This document shows positions 8,602 to 18,443 of a DNA stretch of 64,000 nt, piece by piece (the stretch's first letter is position 1; every line of letters starts with the position of its first letter). The position numbers and the translations under genes were made by a program. The stretch covers positions 3,066,501 to 3,130,500 of the forward strand of contig NZ_CP011388.1 of NCBI RefSeq assembly GCF_001644605.1. Direction: 5' to 3'. This DNA is from Paenibacillus swuensis. Lineage in GTDB: Bacteria > Bacillota > Bacilli > Paenibacillales > DY6. The notes below the pieces were generated by a model that saw only the letters and a list, made by a program, of their open reading frames with translations, was not told the origin of the DNA and did not search any database.

Positions 8602-9507
8602 ATGCAACTCCCTGCCTCAACCCGCAAGTTCAGATGGCCGCTGTATTTCATGTTGCTGCCGGCAGTTCTGCTCACCGTCGTATTTTCCTACATCCCTATG
8701 GGCGGTCTGGTGATTGCTTTTCAGGATTACCGTCCTGCACGAGGTTTTACGGAATCGGAATGGGTCGGATTAAAGCACTTTAGAAATTTGTTCGAATATC
8801 CGGAGAGCTCCACCGCTTTTTGGAATACGCTGATTATTTCAAGTCTTAAACTAATATTCCAATTATGGGTCCCGATCGTCTTCGCCTTACTGCTGAATGA
8901 AATGCGGCATATGGCGTTGAAGCGGACGGTCCAAACGTTAGTATATCTGCCTCACTTTCTGTCCTGGGTTATTCTGGGCGGCGTGTTAGTGGACATCTTG
9001 TCCCCTGACGGCGGGATGGTCAATCAGGCGCTTTCCGTCTTGGGAATCGGGCCGATTCACTTTCTGGGGGACGGCGCGTGGTTTAGGTTTACGGTCATTG
9101 TCAGCGATGTGTGGAAAGAGTTCGGGTTCTCGACGATTGTGTTTCTTGCCAGTCTGGCCGGTATTAATCCCGCGCTTTATGAAGCGGCCGAAGTAGACGG
9201 TGCGACAAGGTTACGACAGACGCTGCATATTACATTGCCCGCGATGACACCCATTATTATTGTGGTAGGCACCCTGTCTCTGGGAAATATTCTGAATGCG
9301 GGGTTTGATCAGATCTTTAACTTGTATAATCCTCTGGTCTATGAGAAAGGGGATATCCTGGACACCTACGTATATCGGGTGGGCATTCTGAGCGGCAAGT
9401 TCAGCTTCGGCACCGCCGTGGGACTCCTGAAGTCGGCTATATCGTTCTTGCTTATTGTGGCAGCTTATAGAGCAGCATATCGTTATGCCAATTACAAAAT
9501 ATTCTGA
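8602..9507 (+). CDS. Carbohydrate ABC transporter permease, LplB type
   Basis: A 301-residue inner-membrane permease of the MalF-like, LplB/YtcP-associated group. It has six predicted membrane spans, beginning with YFMLLPAVLLTVVFSYIPM at about 12-32, and the EAA loop signature EAAEVDGATRLRQTLHITLP near residue 194 that contacts the ATPase. GAAAGGAG precedes the ATG. It forms a heterodimer with the next gene product. No ATPase gene is nearby, so a shared MsmX-type ATPase is likely. The partner binding protein is probably the lipoprotein at 13956. Confidence 0.92.
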   Translation: MQLPASTRKFRWPLYFMLLPAVLLTVVFSYIPMGGLVIAFQDYRPARGFTESEWVGLKHFRNLFEYPESSTAFWNTLIISSLKLIFQLWVPIVFALLLNEMRHMALKRTVQTLVYLPHFLSWVILGGVLVDILSPDGGMVNQALSVLGIGPIHFLGDGAWFRFTVIVSDVWKEFGFSTIVFLASLAGINPALYEAAEVDGATRLRQTLHITLPAMTPIIIVVGTLSLGNILNAGFDQIFNLYNPLVYEKGDILDTYVYRVGILSGKFSFGTAVGLLKSAISFLLIVAAYRAAYRYANYKIF

Positions 9508-9515
9508 GGTGACTT

Positions 9516-10391
9516 ATGTATCACAAAACCGCTGGTTATCGACTTTTCACCTTATTTAATACGCTATTCTTAGTGGGGTTGGCACTGTTGTGCATCCTTC
9601 CGCTGCTTCATATATTGGCTGTTTCACTAAGCGGGAGGGCGGCAGCGAATGCCAATCTGGTTGGCTTCTGGCCCATAGACTTTAATATGGAATCCTATAA
9701 AACGACCATAGGGAATGACCGTTTCATCAGGGCGCTTTGGGTGGCGGTGGAACGAACCGTGTTAGGAACAGTCTTGTCCATGACGATTATTCTTCTGGCG
9801 GCTTATCCTCTGTCCAAATCATCCGCAGTCCTGAAGGGAAGGACGTTCATTTCCTGGTTCTTTGTCTTTACGATGCTGTTCTCGGGGGGCTTGGTTCCTT
9901 GGTATATTACCGTGACCAAGTTGAATCTTACCGATACGCTCTGGGCTTTAATTTTACCGGGCGCTGTCAATGTATGGAACCTGGTGTTGATGATTAATTT
10001 TCTCAGGGGTATCCCCAAAGAATTAGAGGAAGCGGCTTTCATAGACGGGGCGGGGGACTGGGCGACCTTGTTCAAAGTGTTCCTGCCTCTGTCCATGCCG
10101 GCCATTGCAACCCTGTCATTATTCACGATGGTCACGAATTGGAATGCGTGGTTCGACGGATTGCTCTTTATGGAATTCGAGAATTATCCGCTTTCGAGTT
10201 ACCTTCAGACCATTGTGGTGCAGCAGGATTTCTCCAAAGGTGTGATGCGTCCGGAGGATCTGGAGAATTTCTCTCAACGGTCGATTAAAGCGGCTCAAAT
10301 TTTCGTATCCGCTCTGCCTATCCTGTTAGTATATCCGTTCTTGCAGCGCTTCTTTGTCAAAGGGATGGTGCTTGGCGCGGTTAAAGAGTAA
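9516..10391 (+). CDS. Carbohydrate ABC transporter permease, YtcP/MalG type
   Basis: A 291-residue permease of the MalG-like group that pairs with the preceding permease, 8 bases upstream. It has six predicted spans, the first at about 13-35, and the EAA loop EEAAFIDGAGDWATLFKVFLP near residue 170. It is probably involved in uptake of complex-polysaccharide breakdown products, since this subfamily goes with YesM/YesN two-component systems, and one lies immediately downstream. A strong terminator follows. Confidence 0.92.
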   Translation: MYHKTAGYRLFTLFNTLFLVGLALLCILPLLHILAVSLSGRAAANANLVGFWPIDFNMESYKTTIGNDRFIRALWVAVERTVLGTVLSMTIILLAAYPLSKSSAVLKGRTFISWFFVFTMLFSGGLVPWYITVTKLNLTDTLWALILPGAVNVWNLVLMINFLRGIPKELEEAAFIDGAGDWATLFKVFLPLSMPAIATLSLFTMVTNWNAWFDGLLFMEFENYPLSSYLQTIVVQQDFSKGVMRPEDLENFSQRSIKAAQIFVSALPILLVYPFLQRFFVKGMVLGAVKE

Positions 10392-10396
10392 CATAG

Positions 10397-10432
10397 AAAA
10401 GCGCTGCCGTTTACTTCCACGGCAGCGCTTTT
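10397..10432. terminator. Bidirectional terminator, permease operon versus yesN-type gene
   Basis: A perfect 14-base-pair stem, AAAAGCGCTGCCGT at 10397-10410 and ACGGCAGCGCTTTT at 10419-10432, lies between convergent operons with A-runs and T-runs on both sides. Confidence 0.85.
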
Positions 10433-10434
10433 AC

Positions 10435-12063
10435 TCATGACATGCGAGATGCGGATTCACGGTATTCCTGCGGAGTCAATTCATAGTATTTCTTGAATAC
10501 CTTGATAAAGTGCTGCGGATTCTGATAACCGAGCTCTGATGTAATCTCATAGACTTTCTTGCGGGTGTTAAGCAAGTCGTAAGCGGCTCGTTCCATGCGA
10601 ACCCTCATGGTGTAACTGCTAATAGATTCACCGGTTTCATGCTTGAACACTCGTGAAAGATAGGATGGATTTAAGTACACATGATTGGCAAGCGTCATAA
10701 TGGAAATATCCCCGGAAAGATGAGTCTGAATATAAAGCTGGACCTTCTTCGTTAAATGGTTGCCGGTTCGCGTCTGCGAATCATTGCGGTTTAAATTGCC
10801 CACTTCCAATTGCTGAAGGATCGTGAGCGCCCAGCGTTCAATTTCGTCCAATACAAAAGTTTTCGGCGTTTTCTGCAATTTCTCGGCGAGCTTTGAGGCT
10901 TCATCGGCATCCAGATTGCTTTTGTGGAGGATATACAGATAGGTGCTGCATATATAATAATAGGCCTCAACCAAGTGGGCTTGCGTCAAGGTTGATTTCG
11001 TTCGAAGCTCCGTACAGATGCTCTGAATCTTGTCCCGCGCTTGGTCCCATTGACTCGCTTCCAATAAATGAATGAGTGTCGGAGGCTCATAGAGGGTGTG
11101 AATGGATTGCTGCTCCGGCACGACGGCGAATTCATGGGCTTTCATTAACCACTGTTCATCCCTATTCACTTTGCTTTGATAAAGTTGGATACAGGATTGG
11201 TACATTTCCTCCAGATGCTCCGGAAACTCGCCTACTTTACTGATGCCGATCGCGATATGGGCTTTAAGATATAAGTCTATGTAATATTGCAACTCATTCG
11301 CCAGTCGTTCCAAGGTCAGGTTTTCGGTATCATCAGACTTAGGAAAAAGCAGGAATACATAATAATCATTCGCATCTTTACAGTACCATAACGTGTAATC
11401 GGGCTTAAACAGTTCTTCAGCTATATTTAAGAACGCATATTCCAACAAGGTCTGATCATGGTAGGCATAACGGTAAAAACCTTCGCCCAACCGAATTAAC
11501 AACAGCGAGAAGATATCGGAGTTGTCCAGGTTTAACATCATACCATAGGTGCTGCATTTCGCACGAAGGTCCGATTTGGAATACTTGGCCCCTAACAATA
11601 GGGAGTTTAACAGGTTATGTTTCATTAATGGAAGATGATCCCGCATCAGGGTTTGACTTGTTTCCATAGAACTGATCCATTTCCATTGCTCTTCCTGTTT
11701 GGCAACAATGGAGGAAACGGTTTTAAGCAACTGATCCTCATCCACCGGTTTCAACAAATATTCGGCAGCGTTCAGGTTGAGCGCTTCCTTGGCGTACTCG
11801 AAATCCGCATAACCGGTCAGCAGCACACACTGCGTGCGCGGCCAGCGATTCTTTACCACGCGAATGAGTTCCAACCCTGACATGCCGGGCATACGGATAT
11901 CCGTAATCAGAATGTCGATTACATAACTTTGCATGAGCTCCAGAGCAAGGTCGCCGTAAGAAGCGGTATAAATATGCTTAACACCGGCCTTCTCCCAAGG
12001 AATCGTCTGTTCCAAAGCCTCAATCATATGCAATTCGTCATCAACGATTAACAATTGTGTCAT
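10435..12063 (-). CDS. YesN-type response regulator with AraC output domain
   Basis: A 542-residue response regulator. The receiver domain occupies about 1-120, with the acidic pair in LLIVDDE, the phosphoacceptor Asp in ILITDIRMPG and Lys in YLLKPVD. A long linker follows, and the C-terminal 100 residues are an AraC-type double helix-turn-helix (NPSYLSRVFKHETGES, then NPQHFIKVFKKYYELTPQEYR). It overlaps the histidine kinase gene upstream by 23 bases, so the two are coupled. Such pairs sense extracellular sugars and turn on the neighbouring uptake genes; the divergent binding-protein gene is the likely target. Confidence 0.93.
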   Translation of the reverse strand: MTQLLIVDDELHMIEALEQTIPWEKAGVKHIYTASYGDLALELMQSYVIDILITDIRMPGMSGLELIRVVKNRWPRTQCVLLTGYADFEYAKEALNLNAAEYLLKPVDEDQLLKTVSSIVAKQEEQWKWISSMETSQTLMRDHLPLMKHNLLNSLLLGAKYSKSDLRAKCSTYGMMLNLDNSDIFSLLLIRLGEGFYRYAYHDQTLLEYAFLNIAEELFKPDYTLWYCKDANDYYVFLLFPKSDDTENLTLERLANELQYYIDLYLKAHIAIGISKVGEFPEHLEEMYQSCIQLYQSKVNRDEQWLMKAHEFAVVPEQQSIHTLYEPPTLIHLLEASQWDQARDKIQSICTELRTKSTLTQAHLVEAYYYICSTYLYILHKSNLDADEASKLAEKLQKTPKTFVLDEIERWALTILQQLEVGNLNRNDSQTRTGNHLTKKVQLYIQTHLSGDISIMTLANHVYLNPSYLSRVFKHETGESISSYTMRVRMERAAYDLLNTRKKVYEITSELGYQNPQHFIKVFKKYYELTPQEYRESASRMS

Positions 12064-13774
12064 GGGATTGCTCCTTTGTTGTCATAGATTGGTCCCTCCA
12101 ATGCAGCAAGACGGATAAACCGCCGAGCGGCGAAGGCTGCACGCTTAGTCCAGCATCTGTTCCGAAATGATGAACCGCGCGATGATGCACATTCCACAGT
12201 CCGCAGCCTGTTGTTTCACTCAGAGGCAGCTGAAGAAGCTCCATTAAGGACTGGAGTTGCTCTTCATTTAAACCGACACCGTTATCTTCAATACGCAATA
12301 AGTAATCACGGCCCTTCTCTTCGCCGGTAATCACAATGCATGCATCTTCCGTAGGAAAGGGAAAGCCATGTTGAAGACAGTTTTCTACAATCGGTTGGAT
12401 CAACAACAACGGGACATTCTGTTCAAGCATGGTCTGCGGAACATGACATTCGTAGCGCAAGTATGGAAACCGCATAGATTGAATTTCCATATAATTGGAG
12501 ACATGCCCCAATTCCTGATGCAACGGAAGAATCTGTTTCTCGGTTCGGGTCGTATACCGGTAGTAGGAGGACAAATGTCGTCCCATAGCAATCACAGCTT
12601 TGTTGTCATTTAATTTGGACATGTTGATCATGTAGGAAAGGCAGTTATACAGAAAATGTGGATTGATCTGGGACTGCAGCTGTTTAAGGGTAACTTCGTT
12701 TAATCTGATTTTTTCCAGATATACGGTTTCAATCAAGTGTTGAATTTGGATCGCCATCTCATTAAAGCGATGAAACAAGAACGTGAATTCTCTGCTGCTT
12801 TCCCCCTGAATTCGTGTGCTCAGATCACCTCGCCTCATACTGGAAAGACCTCCTATTAAACGCTTTAAAGGGATTTGGATGTTCCGATACAGAACATAAG
12901 CCAAGGATGCGCTCATTCCGAATAGAAGAGTTAACCCGGCATAGAACAGGGAACTGCTCTGTTTCACCGGCGCAAGGATGTCTTCCAGCGGCACATAATT
13001 TACGACATAAAAATCCGAAATTCCGGATTTGCTATAATGAAAGGAATAGCGTGTGGCATGCATTTCTCTCACCATTTGTCCGGTGTCCTGCAGTTGAACT
13101 GAACGGAGCAGATTTCTTAGTTCCATCGTTGTCTCGGTGTAATCAGAATTGGGGAAATTCCCTAGCAATTTCTCGTCCGATGGCCTGTACAGCAAGGTTT
13201 CTCCGTCACCGGTTGTATCGAACGCGCTCAACATATCAAGGATGTTATCCAAATATAATTCCGTCTCAACAATGATTGTGCGGTTAGCACTTTTCATATA
13301 GAGGAAGAAACTCTCGCGCTTGGAATCATAGACCCACCGGCCGGTAGGTCTGTCGTTGATGGATAACTGCTCATAAGGGATAGGCGTTTCCGAAGCTAAG
13401 GCCAACTGATTCCCAGAGGAGAAGATGCGGACATCATTCTTCCAACTGGACAAGGTGCTTTGGTAGCTTAGCTTGTTCTGCAGTCTTCGCACAATATTAA
13501 CCCAGTCATAGGTAGAGTACTGATCCGAATTCAGTTCAGCGAACTCTTTCGCATCTGCGTCACGGGATAACAGAATATTGATGTCCATTAATTGCTGTAA
13601 TTGAGAGGAAACTTGGTTCACCATAAATTTGAGTTTTCCGTTCTGGTTTTCAACAATTTGCTGTTGGATTACGTTAATGCTCGAATTGTATGTGAAAGTA
13701 TACAGCAATACAACGGGAATCAGAAACAACAATAACAAAGACAGGACTTTGGTAAAGATATTCATTCGGATCAC
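12041..13774 (-). CDS. YesM-type sensor histidine kinase
   Basis: A 577-residue membrane sensor kinase. It has a first membrane span at about 12-32, an extracellular sensor domain, a second span near 270-292, HAMP (about 295-350), the His_kinase domain with phosphoacceptor in QINPHFLYN, and an HATPase domain with IQPIVENCLQHG (N box), IEDNGVGL (G1) and TGCGLWN (G2). I start at the GTG at 13774 because GGAGG lies 6 bases upstream; the ATG three codons on is too far. It forms a unit with the YesN-type regulator and is divergent from the sugar-binding lipoprotein, which fits a sensor that cooperates with the transporter. Confidence 0.9.
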   Translation of the reverse strand: MIRMNIFTKVLSLLLLFLIPVVLLYTFTYNSSINVIQQQIVENQNGKLKFMVNQVSSQLQQLMDINILLSRDADAKEFAELNSDQYSTYDWVNIVRRLQNKLSYQSTLSSWKNDVRIFSSGNQLALASETPIPYEQLSINDRPTGRWVYDSKRESFFLYMKSANRTIIVETELYLDNILDMLSAFDTTGDGETLLYRPSDEKLLGNFPNSDYTETTMELRNLLRSVQLQDTGQMVREMHATRYSFHYSKSGISDFYVVNYVPLEDILAPVKQSSSLFYAGLTLLFGMSASLAYVLYRNIQIPLKRLIGGLSSMRRGDLSTRIQGESSREFTFLFHRFNEMAIQIQHLIETVYLEKIRLNEVTLKQLQSQINPHFLYNCLSYMINMSKLNDNKAVIAMGRHLSSYYRYTTRTEKQILPLHQELGHVSNYMEIQSMRFPYLRYECHVPQTMLEQNVPLLLIQPIVENCLQHGFPFPTEDACIVITGEEKGRDYLLRIEDNGVGLNEEQLQSLMELLQLPLSETTGCGLWNVHHRAVHHFGTDAGLSVQPSPLGGLSVLLHWRDQSMTTKEQSHDTIVNR

Positions 13775-13926
13775 GGTACGCCTCCTATAAAGATTAAATC
13801 TATTATATGCCGAATCTGGGCGGTTGGGCAGTAGAGTACTGCTGGATTCGCAAACTAGTAATAGAAACATCATGAAAGGAATGAGAGCGCCATGGGGTGT
13901 TCCGAACATATCAAGTATATTAAATT

Positions 13927-13940
13927 TGTAAGCCATTACA
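13927..13940 (+). promoter_or_regulatory. cre-like palindrome before the sugar-binding lipoprotein gene
   Basis: TGTAAGCCATTACA matches the cre consensus at all but one of the fixed positions and is a palindrome (TGTAA/TTACA). It sits immediately upstream of the GGGGGAG ribosome-binding site, so CcpA binding here would block transcription of the transporter gene. Confidence 0.45.
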
Positions 13941-13955
13941 TAAGGGGGAGTTACA

Positions 13956-15662
13956 ATGAAACGCAATCCTAAGATGCTCATGCTCATGCTAGCATTGACC
14001 ATGAGTGTATCGATGACAGCATGTTCTACAAACCAGACTGGTAATGAAACCAATAAGGAATCCGGAGCAAACAGCGGGGAAGGGTCTAATACAGCGGCAG
14101 CCGAAACGTTAATGAAGAACGGTAAATTTGATCCGCCGCAAACCATGACCGTAGGCTACAACACGAAGGTCATGAAGTTCAAGAACGGAGAAACGCCGGA
14201 GAATAACATTCTTCATGACATTTTTAAAGAGGAAAAGGGAATTGAAATTAAGCCTTTGTGGACGGCGGCAACGGATGACGCTTACAAGAATAAAATTCAA
14301 TTAGGCGTTGCCGCAGGTGAAGAACTGCCGGATGTATTAGTGACCGCTGACGCGACACTGATTAATCAGATGATAGAAGACGGAATGTTAACGGATATCG
14401 GTCCGGTGTTTGACCAGTACGCGGGGGCCAACTTAAAGAAGGCATTTGAGCAGGCGGGTCCAACGGTTTGGAACAGTGTTACCAAGGACGGTAAACGGTA
14501 CGGCTTGCCGATCATCGGTTCCAAGGGCCAAGTAGATCCGGTGCTTTGGTTCCGTGAGGATTGGATGAAGAAATTAAATCTCAAGGCGCCGAAGACATTG
14601 GAAGATCTGGAAGTCGTTCTTGATGCCTTCGTAAATAAGGATCCGGATGGCAACGGTAAGAAAGATACCTACGCCATCTCGGCCGGAACTAAGAATAATA
14701 TGGCTTCCTGGATGGCCGATCTTGGCTTCGTCTTTGGCGCCTATGGAACCGCTCCCTGGGACGGCATGTGGAGAGAAGGCGAAGACGGTAAACTGATGTA
14801 TGATGCCATCCGTCCTGAGAATAAACAGGCTTTAGCGAAATTGCAGGAATGGTTTAAGAAGGGATACATGTCTCCTAATATGGGAGTCGTAGATGAAGGA
14901 AAAGGGGCGGAGGATTTCACTTCAGGTAAAGCGGGCTTGATTGCAGGCCCCTACTGGCTGCCGGACTGGCCGTTATCCGACCTGCTCAAGAATGTGAAAG
15001 GCGCGGAATTTAAACCGTACGCCTTGCCGACGGGTCCGGATGGAACACTAGTGCGTATGACGTGGGCGCCTCTCTTCGGTAATTATATTGTGAGTAAAGA
15101 GATGGAGCATCCTGAAGTGTTTATCGAATACCTGAATTATATCTATGATGAAATGGTGGATCCTGCATACGGCGGCAAGTATGAGCATGGCATCGCGGAG
15201 GGCTACGATTACGCGATGGTAGACGGTAAACCCACTTCAAACCCGGAACAAATACCGGGCGGAAAAGTAAGCATATTCCCGGAGTATCTCCTGACGTCTA
15301 ATGTAGATATGCCTAATCGCATTTTCGACTCCCTAACCTATCTTAACGGCGGGAAGGAACCTCGTACACCAAAGGAAAAAACGCTGAAGCAGGACAAGCC
15401 CAAATTTATCGAAGCGGGCGCTATTCTAAACTCTCAGAAAGAAACGGCCGTTGTGTCCCAATACCAAGGACCAGTGACTCAGAATATGATTGATAAAGGC
15501 GAAGCGATAAAAACGATGTGGATTACCGATTACACGAAAATTATATATGGTAAGGAATCCGTTGATTACTTCGATACTTTCGTGAAAAATTGGAAAAGCA
15601 AGGGCGGCGATGAGATCACTGCTGATGTGAATGAATGGTATAGCGAGATGAAAACGAAATAA
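13956..15662 (+). CDS. Sugar ABC transporter extracellular binding lipoprotein
   Basis: A 568-residue extracellular solute-binding protein, the LplA-like type paired with LplB/YtcP permeases. A lipoprotein signal with lipobox MTAC and modified Cys23 is followed by a Ser/Asn/Gly-rich linker, then a two-lobed binding fold. The DPDGNGKKDTYA segment near 227-240 resembles the calcium-loop motif of this family. AAGGGGGAG precedes the ATG. It is divergent from the YesM/YesN pair and 3.5 kb from the two permease genes, so the transporter is split across the two-component genes. A terminator separates it from the GH116 gene. Confidence 0.92.
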   Translation: MKRNPKMLMLMLALTMSVSMTACSTNQTGNETNKESGANSGEGSNTAAAETLMKNGKFDPPQTMTVGYNTKVMKFKNGETPENNILHDIFKEEKGIEIKPLWTAATDDAYKNKIQLGVAAGEELPDVLVTADATLINQMIEDGMLTDIGPVFDQYAGANLKKAFEQAGPTVWNSVTKDGKRYGLPIIGSKGQVDPVLWFREDWMKKLNLKAPKTLEDLEVVLDAFVNKDPDGNGKKDTYAISAGTKNNMASWMADLGFVFGAYGTAPWDGMWREGEDGKLMYDAIRPENKQALAKLQEWFKKGYMSPNMGVVDEGKGAEDFTSGKAGLIAGPYWLPDWPLSDLLKNVKGAEFKPYALPTGPDGTLVRMTWAPLFGNYIVSKEMEHPEVFIEYLNYIYDEMVDPAYGGKYEHGIAEGYDYAMVDGKPTSNPEQIPGGKVSIFPEYLLTSNVDMPNRIFDSLTYLNGGKEPRTPKEKTLKQDKPKFIEAGAILNSQKETAVVSQYQGPVTQNMIDKGEAIKTMWITDYTKIIYGKESVDYFDTFVKNWKSKGGDEITADVNEWYSEMKTK

Positions 15663-15672
15663 GTATTAAATC

Positions 15673-15715
15673 CGGTCCCTCTGGCTTCTTGTTAAGCCGG
15701 GGGACCGTTTTTTTT
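15673..15715 (+). terminator. Terminator after the binding-protein gene
   Basis: CGGTCCC pairs with GGGACCG, extended inward by GGCTT/AAGCC, and is followed by a run of nine T. Confidence 0.85.
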
Positions 15716-15740
15716 GGGAAAGAACCATGACAGGTCGTTA

Positions 15741-15797
15741 TTGTGCTATATAAAGTCGTGTTCGTAGATACCCCGTTTCGTGATAAACGCTTACATT
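15741..15797 (+). promoter_or_regulatory. Promoter module upstream of GH116 gene (copy A)
   Basis: TTGTGCTATA, read as the extended -10 box TGC-TATATA, is followed 46 bases from its start by ACGCTTACATT, a cre-like half site. The same two boxes at the same distance occur at 19368-19424. No good -35 box is seen, as expected for a promoter that needs an activator such as an AraC protein. The role is inferred. Confidence 0.5.
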
Positions 15798-15830
15798 AAA
15801 AGTATTACAGATAAAGGGATGGTGGATCAG

Positions 15831-18440
15831 ATGAGTCCAACTAAAACGATGGCGTCCAGGACGGTATGCGACTGGCCGGTGTTGACCCGGTACGATCAGG
15901 ATCATCTGCGCAGAATCGCGCTGCCTCTGGGCGGAATCGGAACAGGAACCATTTCGTTGGGCGGACGGGGTAACCTGCAGGATTGGGAGATCATGAACCG
16001 GCCTGCCAAGGGGTTTACGCCGCGAAACACATTCTTTGCCTTATACGCCAAGGCGGAAGACCAGCCTGCGGTTACCCGGGTGTTGGAGGGGGTATTGGAT
16101 GAGCTTGAGCTGGACGGAGCACACGGCAGTACTGTGCCTAATCACGGACTGCCGCGGTTCAGGACTTGCTCCTTCGAAGCGGCGTATCCTTTCGGCCAAG
16201 CGGTTCTTGACGATAAAGACGTCCCCGTGTCCGTGCGTCTGGGCGGGTTTAATCCGCTTGTACCGGGGGATTCGGACATAAGCGGTATACCGGCGGCTGT
16301 GCTGCGATTCGAATTGACGAACAAGACGGACAGAACGGTTAAGGCTTCGGTATGCGGAAGCTTGGAAAACTTTATCGGCTCCGACGGCAACTCGGGTGCG
16401 CCCAACCATAACCGGAATGTGTTCCGTCACCAACCCGGCGTCGGCAATGACCCGGGTGTGCGGGGCATGTACATGTACTCGGACGGGGTGGACCCCTTGG
16501 CTGAACAATATGGCACAATCTGTCTGGCCACGACAGAACCGGATGTCAGCTACTCCGAAGCTTGGCAGGGATGGGCCATCAAACACGGGTGGGGGGAGCG
16601 GCTGACGAATTTCTGGCGGATGTTCAGTGAAACCGGACGTCTTGTCACGAACGATGATCGATCGGAACAAGCTCCTGTTGCTTCCCTTGCCGCTTCGGTG
16701 GAACTAGATCCTTATGCTACGCGCACGTTGACATTCCTGATTACCTGGCATTTCCCGAACCGCCAATCATGGGACATTCTGATTAAGCCTAAGGTCCCTC
16801 AAGCGAATACGTCCTGCTGCGGCGGAGGGATATGTGTGTGTGAGCCTGTGGAACGGGTTGGGAATTACTACACCACACGGTATTCCGACGCGTGGGATGC
16901 GGCCGTGGTTACAGCAGAGCGTCTGGAAGAGTTGGAGGGAGCTACGATCCAGTTCGTGAAGACATTTATGGATACGGATGTTCCGCCTGTTGTGCAGGAA
17001 GCGGCCTTATACAACATAAGCACACTTCGTTCACAGACATGCTTTCGGATTGAGGACGGCCACTTTCTCGGATGGGAGGGCAGCAATGCTCATGACGGTT
17101 CCTGCCACGGATCCGCTACGCATGTCTGGAATTATGAATCGGCTACCGGATTCCTATTTGGCGATTTGGCCCGCAACATGAGGGACGCGGAGTTCCGGTA
17201 CGGAGTCACCGAGGAGGGTTTGCTTAACCACAGGTTGATGTTACCTCTGCACCGGGCCCAGGAATTCGGGGTTGCTGCCGCGGACGGACAATGCGGAACT
17301 ATCATGCGCTTGTACCGCGAATGGAGACTGTCCGGTGATGACGAGTTCCTTCGTGAATTATGGCCCGCAGCGGTCAGAGCCCTATCGTTCTGCTGGCAGG
17401 AGGGAGGCTGGGATGCCGATCAGGACGGGGTTGCGGAAGGTTGTCAACATGTAACCTACGATATTGAATTTCATGGACCCAATCCGTTATCCGGCATCTG
17501 GTATTTAGGGGCACTTCGAGCCATGAACGAGATGGCGGCATATTTGGGGGAAGATACGTTGGCGGACATGTGTCGAGAACTATTTAACTATGGCAGCCGT
17601 TGGATGGACGAGAACTTATTCAACGGAGAGTATTACGAGCAGGAGATACGTCCGTTCGATCCGCAGTTGATCGCCCCCGGATTGCAGACCGGAGAAGGAG
17701 CCGTCAATCAGCAGGAACCTGAAGTTCAGCTTGGCAGCGGGTGTTTGACCGATCAACTGATAGCACAGATGGTCGCCGCCCTGATCGGGCTCGGGGACTT
17801 GGTTGACCCGGAACATGTCCAGCGGACGTTGCAAAGTATACGAAAGTACAACTATAGAGCAGATACGTATGAAGCGTTCAACCATATGCGCAGTTTCGTG
17901 ATGAATGATGAGCCGTCCCTGGTCATCTGTTCCTATCCTAAGGGAGACAAACCGGCTTTCCCGTTCCCTTATTACAGTGAAGCGATGAACGGGATGGAAT
18001 ATGCGGCCGCGGTGCATATGCTTCTTGTAGATATGACGGAAGAAGGGTTGCAGGTGATCCGCGATATTCGATCCCGTTATGACGGCCGCAAGCGCAATCC
18101 CTTCAATGAACAGGAATGCGGATATCATTATGTCCGTTCCATGGCGTCATGGGGGGCGATTCTTGCATGGACCGGCTTTCAATATGACGGGGTTCGTCAT
18201 ACGATGACCTTCAAGTCCGCTGCGGAGAGAACCCGATGGTTCTGGTCCAACGGTTCTGCATGGGGGTCATTCGAACAATCGCCGGAGGATGAGGGCACGG
18301 TTATAAAGCTTACTGTCATGCGCGGCATGCTGACCTTAAACAAGCTGGGCATCAAAGGTCTAGGCCATGTGGATTACCCCGCAAGTAAACGCTTGTCAGC
18401 CGGCGAATCCATTGCGGATAAGTTGGTCAGGCCCATATAG
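15831..18440 (+). CDS. GH116-type glycosidase (beta-glucosidase/beta-xylosidase family)
   Basis: An 869-residue protein of the GBA2-like GH116 family with no signal peptide. The N-terminal domain begins with the conserved IALPLGGIGTGTISLGGRG and GNLQDWEI. The catalytic (alpha/alpha)6 barrel contains HVWNYE near residue 430, carrying the nucleophile Glu region, and CQHVTYDIEF followed by LSGIWYLGALRAM near 545, carrying the acid/base Asp. It should cleave imported beta-glucosides or beta-xylosides in the cytoplasm. ATG 15831 has GATGGTGG 5 bases upstream; in-frame starts at 15780 (GTG) and 15819 are possible. It is preceded by promoter module A and ends 3 bases from a convergent AraC gene. Confidence 0.87.
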   Translation: MSPTKTMASRTVCDWPVLTRYDQDHLRRIALPLGGIGTGTISLGGRGNLQDWEIMNRPAKGFTPRNTFFALYAKAEDQPAVTRVLEGVLDELELDGAHGSTVPNHGLPRFRTCSFEAAYPFGQAVLDDKDVPVSVRLGGFNPLVPGDSDISGIPAAVLRFELTNKTDRTVKASVCGSLENFIGSDGNSGAPNHNRNVFRHQPGVGNDPGVRGMYMYSDGVDPLAEQYGTICLATTEPDVSYSEAWQGWAIKHGWGERLTNFWRMFSETGRLVTNDDRSEQAPVASLAASVELDPYATRTLTFLITWHFPNRQSWDILIKPKVPQANTSCCGGGICVCEPVERVGNYYTTRYSDAWDAAVVTAERLEELEGATIQFVKTFMDTDVPPVVQEAALYNISTLRSQTCFRIEDGHFLGWEGSNAHDGSCHGSATHVWNYESATGFLFGDLARNMRDAEFRYGVTEEGLLNHRLMLPLHRAQEFGVAAADGQCGTIMRLYREWRLSGDDEFLRELWPAAVRALSFCWQEGGWDADQDGVAEGCQHVTYDIEFHGPNPLSGIWYLGALRAMNEMAAYLGEDTLADMCRELFNYGSRWMDENLFNGEYYEQEIRPFDPQLIAPGLQTGEGAVNQQEPEVQLGSGCLTDQLIAQMVAALIGLGDLVDPEHVQRTLQSIRKYNYRADTYEAFNHMRSFVMNDEPSLVICSYPKGDKPAFPFPYYSEAMNGMEYAAAVHMLLVDMTEEGLQVIRDIRSRYDGRKRNPFNEQECGYHYVRSMASWGAILAWTGFQYDGVRHTMTFKSAAERTRWFWSNGSAWGSFEQSPEDEGTVIKLTVMRGMLTLNKLGIKGLGHVDYPASKRLSAGESIADKLVRPI

Positions 18441-18443
18441 CCG

